DNA from: Rubrobacter sp.
GTDB lineage: Bacteria > Actinomycetota > Rubrobacteria > Rubrobacterales > Rubrobacteraceae
DNA: 12,261 nt
Assembly (NCBI GenBank): GCA_013695335.1
Contig: JACDAR010000061.1
Span: 1-12,261, forward strand
Direction of reading: 5' to 3'
Made by a program: the position numbers and the translations under genes. Within the stretch, counting starts at the first letter, position 1; every line of letters begins with the position of its first letter. Below are positions 6,576 to 12,261 of this stretch, in pieces. The notes beneath the pieces are model-generated. The model made no database searches. It saw only the letters and a program-made list of their open reading frames with translations, and was not told the origin of the DNA.

Positions 6576-7307
6576 TTAAACTTCCTCGGAGGAGTAGTCG
6601 GGGATTACCCCGAGGACGGGCGCCCGAAGGGTCAGCTCCGCGTCGCGGACGTTTCGCCAGCTACGGGTCCGGCTCTCGAGCACCATGGCAGCCGTCCCCC
6701 CAACGAGTACCCCTGCGACGGTGGCCGCGACAGCGAGGAGCAGCAGGCGGTAGTTCACCCCGCTCTCCGCTGAAGCGTACTCCTCGACCCTGGCGTCAGC
6801 GGCCAACGCTCCCCCCGCCAGCCTGCTGTCGTTGAGCCTCTCGACCCGGCTCACGAAGACGTCAGCGTAGGCGTTGGCGGAACGTGCGGCCTCCTCCGCG
6901 CTGGATCCCGAGAACCTTACCCTGAGGCCGGATGCCCCACCCGATTCTTTGTAGCGCTCGACATCGAACGTCTCCTGGAACTCCTCGGGGCCCTCGGTCC
7001 AGCGCGCCTCCCGCATGACGTCCCGCCAGAAGTCCCGCGCCGTCACAGCCGCCAGCACGTCGTCCACGAAGGTTTCCGGCGCCTCGCCCGTCACCGAGCC
7101 TTCCTGGGGCGTAACGCTGACAGATGCCTCGGCCGTATACAGCCTCTCCCCGCGCAGGCCGAATATAGCAGCGACGAACACAAGCGCCAGCACGGCCCCG
7201 ACCACCAGGAGCCGCCGCTCCCAGAGCACGTACAGGACTTCGGGGAGGATGGGGTCCTCGCCCCGCCCGCGTTGCCAGTTGCGCCCGTCAGTAGATGGCA
7301 CTGTCAT
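6576..7307 (-). CDS. Wzz/CapA-like polysaccharide chain-length regulator
   Basis: About 243 residues from ATG 7307. It has a short polar N-terminus, a first membrane segment (about 32-51, LLVVGAVLALVFVAAIFGL) and an extracytoplasmic loop of some 135 residues that is rich in Glu, Ala and Ser. The second membrane segment (about 186-210) is followed by the cytoplasmic tail APVLGVIP (229-236), which is the classic Wzz/CpsC ending. Proteins of this family set polymer length and, in Gram-positives, activate the partner CpsD kinase through this tail. The next gene is exactly such a partner, though degenerate. The ATG overlaps the TPR gene by 20 bases. The frame continues to an ATG at 7376, but that extension lies wholly inside the TPR gene. 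The ribosome binding site is weak (GGTGG), and a GTG at 7301 is an alternative start. Confidence 0.85.
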   Translation of the reverse strand: MTVPSTDGRNWQRGRGEDPILPEVLYVLWERRLLVVGAVLALVFVAAIFGLRGERLYTAEASVSVTPQEGSVTGEAPETFVDDVLAAVTARDFWRDVMREARWTEGPEEFQETFDVERYKESGGASGLRVRFSGSSAEEAARSANAYADVFVSRVERLNDSRLAGGALAADARVEEYASAESGVNYRLLLLAVAATVAGVLVGGTAAMVLESRTRSWRNVRDAELTLRAPVLGVIPDYSSEEV

Positions 7308-8106
7308 CCACCGACGCCCGGTATCTTTCCGGGTCAGAGTTGAGGAGGCGTAGAATCGCTGGCGCCTGCTCCGCATTGCTTCGGGCTACAACCCTCCTGG
7401 CCTTCTCGTACTCCCCCTGCACCACGAAAGCATCTGCTATGGCGAGGTCCATTGATGACCGCATGTCCTTTGCCTGCCCGGATTGACCGATGGCGGCGAG
7501 ATCCCTGCCAACCCTCCTCTGGGCCATCCTGATGGTCTTCACACCCCCATCAGGCCGACCGGTGCGAACGTAGATCCTGCCAAGGTCGTACAGCCCCTGG
7601 TAGGTGAGATCCTTCGTCTCCCTGAGGTCTTCGTAGACCTTCCCAGCCTCCTTCAGTTTCCCCTGGCGGATGTACACCTGGGCCAGCGAGGTCTTCCCGA
7701 GGATCAGCTTTGGGTTGCGTTCGAGCGCGTCTTTGTAGTTCCTTGCGGCGCCATCCAGGTCGTTTAGCTGGTACATCTGGACGTTACCCAGCGCGAGGTA
7801 TGGCATGAAATCTTGCGGATCACGCCTGGCCGCCTGCCCGAGGATCCGCTCTGCCTCCTGGTAACGACCCTGCCTCTGAAGGAGATATGCCTGCGCTTCC
7901 AGCGGGTCGGCGTCGAAGGGGTTGAAACGCGCGGCGAGGCCCACCTTTCGCATGGCCCCCTCCACATCGCCAGCCGCCGAGAGGCGCTGATACTCGTTGG
8001 TGTAGAGTTCCGAGAGGTACAGCGAGGCCGCCAGCAGGACCAAGACACCCACCAGAAACCCTGCGGAGACCCTGAGGATTGCGCGGCTCAAAACGATTCT
8101 CACCAT
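7288..8106 (-). CDS. Membrane-anchored TPR protein, first gene of the polysaccharide operon
   Basis: A 272-residue protein with one N-terminal membrane segment (about 9-31) and then tetratricopeptide-type helical repeats covering about residues 38-250. The clearest units are DPLEAQAYLLQRQGRYQEAE (67-86), DFMPYLALGNVQMYQLNDLD (99-118), ILGKTSLAQVYIRQGKLKEA (135-154) and YQGLYDLGRIYVRTGRPDGG (169-188). The N-terminal basic residues suggest the repeats face outside the membrane. TPR proteins act as scaffolds, and many exopolysaccharide systems include one that links polymerase and export parts. Its position at the head of the operon suggests a structural role in assembly. No enzyme motif is visible. 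The ATG at 8106 lacks a strong ribosome binding site, and I see no good promoter between it and the upstream terminator. Confidence 0.82.
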   Translation of the reverse strand: MVRIVLSRAILRVSAGFLVGVLVLLAASLYLSELYTNEYQRLSAAGDVEGAMRKVGLAARFNPFDADPLEAQAYLLQRQGRYQEAERILGQAARRDPQDFMPYLALGNVQMYQLNDLDGAARNYKDALERNPKLILGKTSLAQVYIRQGKLKEAGKVYEDLRETKDLTYQGLYDLGRIYVRTGRPDGGVKTIRMAQRRVGRDLAAIGQSGQAKDMRSSMDLAIADAFVVQGEYEKARRVVARSNAEQAPAILRLLNSDPERYRASVDDSAIY

Positions 8107-8173
8107 CCATGAGGATATCCACTACCAGGCCCTAGTACAAGCAGCCCATACCCAGAAATTGCCGCGCGCACGG

Positions 8174-8203
8174 AAAAGGCGGGCCCCCGAAGGGACCCGC
8201 CTC
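8174..8203 (-). terminator. Strong intrinsic terminator after the LPxTG gene
   Basis: On the minus strand a ten-pair stem (8201-8192 with 8187-8178) closes on a TTCG tetraloop (8191-8188) and runs straight into TTTT (8177-8174). The one non-Watson-Crick pair is G-T on the minus strand but would be A-C on the plus strand, so the signal belongs to minus-strand transcription. It lies about 30 bases past the LPxTG gene and separates it from the polysaccharide operon. Confidence 0.9.
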
Positions 8204-8232
8204 TTCAATAAAGCCTTATCGGCTAGTCGTTG

Positions 8233-8940
8233 CTACCGGACGATCCGGCGGGCCAGGAGGCCACCAGCAACGAGCAGGGCGCCAGCGCCAAGGGCGAGCA
8301 GCGAGGAGCCACCCGTCTCAGGGAGCACGGCGGTCGTGGTGGTCGTCGTGCCAGCAGTCGTGGTCGTATCACCCGACACAACGGTGGTATCACCCGACAC
8401 AACGGTGGTCTCACCCGGCACAACGGTGGTCTCACCCTCAACAACCTTGGTGTCGCCCGACACAACGGTGGTGCCGGTATCCTTCACGACGGTATCCTTC
8501 ACGACGGTGTCACCGGTAACGACGGTGCTGTCCTTAACAACGATGGTGCTGTCCTTAACAAAGAAGTCCTTCTCCACTACAACCTTCTTGTGGAAGGTGA
8601 GAGCAGCGGACTTGGAAACGCCCTGCTGATCGCACTCGAACACGGTGATCACACCGTCTTTGTTAAGGTCCACGACCTTGATGCCACCGATGATGATCGT
8701 GTTGACGTTCGTGTTGAAGTTGGCCAGGTTGACGACGACCTCGTTGTTGACGTTGACGTCGACGTCAACGTTGTTCTCGTTGTTGTTGTTGTTGATGTTC
8801 TCGTTCTCGTTGGTGTTAGTGTCGCCACTGACAACAACATCGTCGCCGTCATCAGCGTCGCCTTTATCCTGGGCCATCGCCGGCGACGCCACGAAGAGCG
8901 CCAATGCCAGCATAGAGACCAGCAACAATATCTTCCTCAA
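8233..8940 (-). CDS. LPxTG cell-wall-anchored surface protein with an EF-hand loop
   Basis: A 235-residue exported protein. It has a Sec signal peptide (1-23, cut predicted after AMA), an acidic stretch (25-40), an Asn-rich segment (about 41-80), a 12-residue EF-hand loop D91-LNKDGVITVF-E102 with Asp, Asn, Asp, Gly, Ile and Glu at positions 1, 3, 5, 6, 8 and 12, Val/Thr/Asp repeats (about 128-190) and a Thr-rich stalk (192-204). It ends with LPETG (206-210), a hydrophobic helix and RRIVR. Sortase would cut in LPETG and join it to the cell wall; no sortase gene is in the window. The start is TTG 8940 with GGGAGGT five bases upstream, a very strong site. Its function is unknown; a calcium-binding surface or matrix protein is inference. 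It has one cysteine (C103). Confidence 0.88.
   Translation of the reverse strand: MRKILLLVSMLALALFVASPAMAQDKGDADDGDDVVVSGDTNTNENENINNNNNENNVDVDVNVNNEVVVNLANFNTNVNTIIIGGIKVVDLNKDGVITVFECDQQGVSKSAALTFHKKVVVEKDFFVKDSTIVVKDSTVVTGDTVVKDTVVKDTGTTVVSGDTKVVEGETTVVPGETTVVSGDTTVVSGDTTTTAGTTTTTTAVLPETGGSSLLALGAGALLVAGGLLARRIVR
8371..8562. repeat. Tandem 21-base and 15-base repeats within the LPxTG gene
   Basis: Five 21-base units occupy 8371-8475. The first two differ at one base, the third is close and the fourth has diverged. They encode the heptad xGDTTVV. Two identical 15-base units follow (8476-8490 and 8491-8505), encoding a VVKDT motif. Two 21-base units (8521-8541 and 8542-8562) encode KDSTxVV. 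Near-identical neighbours suggest recent slippage or unequal crossing-over, so copy number probably varies between strains without breaking the frame. Confidence 0.85.
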
Positions 8941-8981
8941 GACTTACCTCCCTGTTTCGAGGGTTTCTGTTTACGGTGGTT

Positions 8982-9010
8982 ATTCTTCCATCTTCGTATG
9001 CTCACGTCAA
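8982..9010 (-). promoter_or_regulatory. Likely promoter of the LPxTG gene
   Basis: On the minus strand TTGACG (9010-9005) lies 17 bases from AAGAAT (8987-8982), giving 5/6 and 4/6 matches to the -35 and -10 consensus. The start point would be near 8975, leaving a leader of about 35 bases with GGGAGGT. The 50 bases upstream are very AT-rich, like an UP element. Confidence 0.6.
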
Positions 9011-9021
9011 CATCATTTCGC

Positions 9022-9059
9022 TTAACTTTTACCATTTCCTTAACATTTTTTAACTTTTG
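9022..9059 (-). promoter_or_regulatory. AT-rich element with GTTAA direct repeats upstream of the LPxTG promoter
   Basis: On the minus strand GTTAA occurs at 9054-9050, 9044-9040 and 9026-9022, spaced 10 and 18 bases apart. AAAAGTTAA is repeated exactly 28 bases apart. The block 9021-9058 is about 21% G+C by my count, in sharp contrast to its surroundings. It sits just upstream of the -35 box. It could be an UP element or a binding site for a regulator. It also takes the place where a terminator for the preceding gene would be expected, and no hairpin is seen. Confidence 0.4.
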
Positions 9060-9079
9060 GTGGTGATAGGCACGTATTT

Positions 9080-11032
9080 TTACGGTCGGAAAGCGTATTT
9101 GTTGGTTGCGCTGCTGTACGAATACTTGAAGGTTCCGCTGAGGGTTGTGCTCTTTCCGAGCACCCGGAAGCCTTGTCCGGGGGTTCTTGTGGTGATCTTG
9201 ATGTTGTCTGGGGGCCGCAGCCTCATACCGAGGGGACCCCTGATCTTGTCTTCGCTGGTATAGACCCCAGACCTTGGATATGTCCCTCGCGCTTCGTTGG
9301 TCTGGTCGTAGAGTTTGACGGTTTGCCTGACGTAAAGTTTCAGGTCAGTTCGCGCAACTTTGGCGGCTTGCTCCCGCTGATCCATGAACGTGGGAAAGGC
9401 GATGGAGGCTATGACGGCGACGACTACCACGAAGGTCAGGATCTCATACAGCCTGGCCCTTGGCGCTTCCCGGGTCGAAACCGTTGCGGCGCTTGATCGT
9501 GATTCCGAGGCTTGGTCATCTTCCTCAGCGCCCTGTATACGGATTATCGCCGCCGACGTGCCGAGAATGCCCCAGAAAGCGACGCTGGTGGCAGCGGTCG
9601 AGAAGGAGGTCTGTATCTGGAGTATATAGGCAAGCACGCCGCCCGATAGCGCAAGCAACGGCCATCCGCCACCCTTGTAAGAGTTGCGGAAGTACGAGAC
9701 GAGAACCCAGACGTAGGCTGCGAGCCCCAATAATCCAGTTGTCGCGGCTACCTGAAGAAAGTCGTTGTGGGCGCGGTCCACGATGCTGACCTCGCCCGTA
9801 CCCGTGGTAATGGCGGATTTGAGAGCTTCGCCCATGTGCGCCTGGAAGGGCGCAGTGAAGTTATCCGGGCCGTGGCCCAAAAGCGGGCGTTCCAGGATCG
9901 TCGGGATAGTATCCCGCCAGATGAGCAGCCGGACCTGGGCGCTCAGGCCGCCTTCGCGGCCAACGGTTGTGAGATTCAGGATTCCCATGTTGCTCGCCAC
10001 CACGGCTACCCCAACCACACCCGCCACCACCGTCAGGGCGAGCAGCACGGTAAGCAAGGGTCCCATAACCGCCGGTCTCAGGTCGGAGAGCCACAGGATC
10101 GCGCCTAGCAGGATCAGGTAGGCTATCAGGGGGGTGGTGACGTAGGATGGGAGGGAGAGGTTGCCGAACGCCGCAGAAGCCATGAGCGCGGTGATCACAG
10201 CCAGAATCAGGGTGGCGAACGGAACTTGAAGGGGCTGCACGGTTCCCATCTTACGGTGCGAGATCCACAGGATCACGGGCAGGGCCGCAACCACGCTCAG
10301 CATCGCACCCCGTGTATCCGTGTAGATCCAGCACGCCCCGATCAGGGCCAGCGCGATGAGCCAGGGCACCTGTCGCGATGGCGAGCTGGCTGTGAAGTAC
10401 AGCGCCATGGCTGCCCCAGCCATCAGGGTCAGGTAGGAGGCGAGGGTTATCGGGTTCCCGATGGTGGCGAAGGGCCTCCCTATCTCCGAATACCACGAAA
10501 TCAGCCATCCCGAGACCGGATCGAACCCATAATTCTGGGAGATGCCGTAGATAGAGACGAGGGTACCGGCGGTCACCATCGCGATCAGGAAGACCCGCAC
10601 ACGAACCAGGGAGTTCAGCCCCCTGGCCATCGCGTAGAAAAGCAGAATCTCGCCAGACAGGGAGATCAAACCCTCTTTGCGGTCCCCGAAGAGGCTGTGC
10701 ATGGGGGCATCCGAAAAAACCGTGCTGAGGGCCGCGATGCCGAGAAAAGCGAGAACGGGGATCAGCATGGGAACCGCCAGGGGTTTTCTACGCAGCGCCA
10801 CGGAGCCAAGCACCGTTGCCAGGAGCGCGACTGAGAGCCACGCCAGCACCTTGAACTTGGTCGGGTAGTAAACCTCGACGGGGTTGATCCGGATCAAATC
10901 CGGGTTCAGGACAACGGGAACCAGGACGACTATCGCCATGGCGATGGCGATGCTCAGAAGAACTAGTGTGTTTGCCGCGGTTTCATTCAGGGGGCCACTC
11001 GAAGCCCGCTCCTCTGCCTGATCTCGCGCCAT
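9080..11032 (-). CDS. O-antigen ligase/Wzy-family membrane protein fused to a C-terminal pilin-like domain
   Basis: 650 residues. Residues 20-500 form a polytopic membrane domain of the Wzy_C/O-antigen ligase superfamily, with IGNPITLASYL (191-201), TDTRGAML (238-245), RLLIWRDTIPTILERPLLG (368-386) and a catalytic-type loop RAHNDFLQVAATTGLLG (420-436) with H422. A polar linker (501-526) leads to a second domain. LYEILTF (528-534) starts a hydrophobic helix with E530 and P547 exactly 17 residues apart, as E5 and P22 are in type IV pilins. It is followed by FMDQREQAAKVARTDLKLY (549-567), an amphipathic helix, GTYP (583-586) and a Ser/Thr/Tyr-rich C-terminus (about 611-647). The usual Gly before the pilin Phe is absent, so cleavage by prepilin peptidase is unlikely. 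ATG 11032 has a weak ribosome binding site; GGAGG lies 17 bases upstream. Ligase, polymerase or protein-oligosaccharyltransferase activity is possible. Confidence 0.88.
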   Translation of the reverse strand: MARDQAEERASSGPLNETAANTLVLLSIAIAMAIVVLVPVVLNPDLIRINPVEVYYPTKFKVLAWLSVALLATVLGSVALRRKPLAVPMLIPVLAFLGIAALSTVFSDAPMHSLFGDRKEGLISLSGEILLFYAMARGLNSLVRVRVFLIAMVTAGTLVSIYGISQNYGFDPVSGWLISWYSEIGRPFATIGNPITLASYLTLMAGAAMALYFTASSPSRQVPWLIALALIGACWIYTDTRGAMLSVVAALPVILWISHRKMGTVQPLQVPFATLILAVITALMASAAFGNLSLPSYVTTPLIAYLILLGAILWLSDLRPAVMGPLLTVLLALTVVAGVVGVAVVASNMGILNLTTVGREGGLSAQVRLLIWRDTIPTILERPLLGHGPDNFTAPFQAHMGEALKSAITTGTGEVSIVDRAHNDFLQVAATTGLLGLAAYVWVLVSYFRNSYKGGGWPLLALSGGVLAYILQIQTSFSTAATSVAFWGILGTSAAIIRIQGAEEDDQASESRSSAATVSTREAPRARLYEILTFVVVVAVIASIAFPTFMDQREQAAKVARTDLKLYVRQTVKLYDQTNEARGTYPRSGVYTSEDKIRGPLGMRLRPPDNIKITTRTPGQGFRVLGKSTTLSGTFKYSYSSATNKYAFRP

Positions 11033-11105
11033 CTTCGGGTAAGTCAGATCCTCCGCTCCCGTCGAGAATTTTAGCCCACGCGCCGGGGCTTGGAAGAAGT
11101 GAAAG

Positions 11106-11134
11106 ATTATAGGATATCGTGCCTGCGCCGTCTA
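11106..11134 (-). promoter_or_regulatory. Likely promoter of the ligase-pilin fusion gene
   Basis: On the minus strand TAGACG (11134-11129) is followed, 17 bases on, by a perfect TATAAT (11111-11106). The -35 box includes the TAG stop of the upstream serine-hydrolase gene, so this gene can be expressed separately. The predicted start near 11100 leaves a leader of about 67 bases that can form a small AGCCC/GGGCT hairpin (11074-11091). Confidence 0.7.
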
Positions 11135-12151
11135 TTTGCTGGGCCTGGCTATAGCCTCGTAGGTGGCCAGCGAGAGTTCCTGGATGGTTTCGCGGGCCTC
11201 GTACTCGCTTGTGCCCCCGGACAAGACTACGAGATAGTACCGCTTGCTGGAGCCATCGGGAGCCTTGTAGAACACGATGCCTGCGTCCCCGAAGCTATCA
11301 CCGTAGGAGCCGAACTTGTGGGCCACGCGCACGTCTTTGGGGAGCGGCCCCGGGATTCGGTCTTCGTTCACGGTATTCGTCATGGCCGTGAGCATCTCCG
11401 AGGACATCGCTTCCGTGGTGAAAGAAGGGTCGGAGATCTTCTTCAGCATCAGCAGAATGTCGTTCGGGGTGGTGGTGTTCGGGATCCAGTATCCAGTCGA
11501 GCGCGCCCCGATGGCATACGTCTCCGCCTCGATGTTGTCTCGCCCCAGGTACCTGTGGAGCATCTCCCACCCTGTGTTGTCGCTCTCGTTGATCATGAGG
11601 TAAGCGCATCGGCGCAGCGTCACTGTGTAGCCAACCGGCTGCAACTGCAAGATGCCCGTGCCAGGCTGGTAATCAGATTGTTGAATGGAAACTTTGTCCT
11701 CAAGGCTCACCTGCCCGCGATTAGCGAATCGGTAAAGTGAGATCAGGGCTGGCAACTTGCCGATGCTCGCTGCCGTGAAAATCTCGTCCGCGTTCAGCGT
11801 GGCTGTCTTCCCTGACGCCGGATCGTAGACCGCCACACCGTAGTACCCGCCGTGCCGGGATGTGATCTCCTTCAGATCTTTCTGCAACTTCGCCATGTCA
11901 ACCGGCGGAACCGGCTTCTGTGAAGACGCTTCCTTGGAAGAACCTTCAGGCGAAGACGCATCCGGGGAAGGCGCACTCGGCGGCGCGGGAGGCGGGCCGA
12001 CGGCTGGGCTCGCCACGCCCGCTATCTCCTTTGGGGCCGTCAAAGAGTACACAACTCCTCCGGCGAACAGGAGCAGCAACACTGCCAGGAGGACCAGGGC
12101 CAACCGGCGCAGGCCGCGACGAAGGCGAGACCTACGAACCTGCCTGCGCAT
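11132..12151 (-). CDS. Membrane-anchored class A beta-lactamase-like serine hydrolase (possibly 5' partial)
   Basis: At least 339 residues: an Arg-rich cytoplasmic start, one membrane segment (about 16-37), a Pro/Ser-rich linker (47-84), then a penicillin-binding-type domain. Active-site motifs are S129-IGK132 (SxxK), S190-D-N192 (SDN) and K279-F-G281 in place of KTG. The omega-loop ExxLN that carries the deacylating Glu of true class A beta-lactamases is not visible: GARSTGYWIPNTTTP (215-229) lies where it should be. The enzyme may be a peptidoglycan or acyl-enzyme-forming hydrolase rather than a resistance enzyme. ATG 12151 has only a weak ribosome binding site. The frame stays open to the window edge, with polar, coding-like codons and no other start, so the true start may lie outside. 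It ends at TAG 11134, inside the next gene's promoter. Confidence 0.83.
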   Translation of the reverse strand: MRRQVRRSRLRRGLRRLALVLLAVLLLLFAGGVVYSLTAPKEIAGVASPAVGPPPAPPSAPSPDASSPEGSSKEASSQKPVPPVDMAKLQKDLKEITSRHGGYYGVAVYDPASGKTATLNADEIFTAASIGKLPALISLYRFANRGQVSLEDKVSIQQSDYQPGTGILQLQPVGYTVTLRRCAYLMINESDNTGWEMLHRYLGRDNIEAETYAIGARSTGYWIPNTTTPNDILLMLKKISDPSFTTEAMSSEMLTAMTNTVNEDRIPGPLPKDVRVAHKFGSYGDSFGDAGIVFYKAPDGSSKRYYLVVLSGGTSEYEARETIQELSLATYEAIARPSK

Positions 12152-12261
12152 CTCGCGGCGGGTACTGCGGTCCTGGTATTCATTGGAATCCTGGTGCGCC
12201 GGGGGAGAAATATCGGCCTCCGTAAGATCTCGGGCACGCGGGCGCGCCTGTTCGTGGATCA

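Noticed and set aside
7308..7376. Extended N-terminus for the Wzz-like protein
   Set aside because: The extra 23 residues are polar and basic, lie wholly inside the TPR gene, and would make a 20-base overlap into about 90 bases.
8371..8475. CRISPR-like array
   Set aside because: The 21-base units are directly adjacent with no spacers and keep a protein reading frame, so they are coding tandem repeats.
8230..9066. Plus-strand frame of 278 codons with HNGG repeats
   Set aside because: It is the mirror of the repeat region of the LPxTG gene. The minus-strand frame has a signal peptide, EF-hand, LPETG, promoter and terminator, so the plus frame is a shadow.
11074..11091. Terminator for the serine-hydrolase gene
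   Set aside because: The AGCCC/GGGCT hairpin is followed on the minus strand by AAAATTCTC rather than a T run, and it lies downstream of a good promoter. It is more likely part of the leader.
1..12261. Mobile element or horizontally acquired island boundaries
   Set aside because: No transposase, integrase, tRNA gene or flanking direct repeats were found. The only marked drop in G+C is the short promoter block near 9022-9059.

Overview
This window comes from a high-G+C bacterium that is probably Gram-positive. The LPxTG cell-wall sorting signal, the frequent GTG and TTG starts and the gene content fit the Actinobacteria. A deep-branching group such as Rubrobacter or its relatives is my guess; no 16S or tRNA gene is present to fix it. 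All genes I accept lie on the minus strand, so transcription runs from high to low coordinates. I see no RNA gene, mobile element or CRISPR array.

In transcription order, the right end (12261 to about 8175) holds three envelope genes. First is a membrane-anchored class A beta-lactamase-like serine hydrolase, whose frame stays open to the window edge. Next, behind a good sigma-70-type promoter, is a 650-residue Wzy/O-antigen-ligase-family membrane protein whose last 120 or so residues look like a type IV pilin. Third is a small LPxTG surface protein with an Asn-rich segment, one EF-hand loop and heptad-like Val/Thr/Asp repeats. It has its own promoter and ends in a strong intrinsic terminator.

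The middle (8106 to 1508) is a compact seven-gene exopolysaccharide operon with overlapping or nearly touching genes: TPR membrane protein, Wzz/CapA-like chain-length regulator, CpsD/BY-kinase-like ATPase with a degenerate Walker A motif, Wzy/O-antigen-ligase-like polymerase, PAPS sulfotransferase, GT4-like glycosyltransferase, and WecG/TagA-family glycosyltransferase. Together they would assemble, polymerise, length-control and probably sulfate a lipid-linked polymer. The flippase (Wzx) and the priming sugar-phosphate transferase are not in the window.

The left end (1507 to 1) has a 297-base intergenic region with possible regulatory elements. It is followed by a translationally coupled pair, a MauE/DoxX-like membrane protein and a membrane-anchored thioredoxin-like protein, which suggests a thiol-disulfide relay outside the membrane. 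A further gene seems to start at base 27 and run out of the window.

The most unusual item is the fusion of an O-antigen-ligase/oligosaccharyltransferase-type enzyme to a pilin-like domain. Next come the Lys-to-Cys change in the ATPase P-loop and the sulfotransferase inside the polysaccharide operon.
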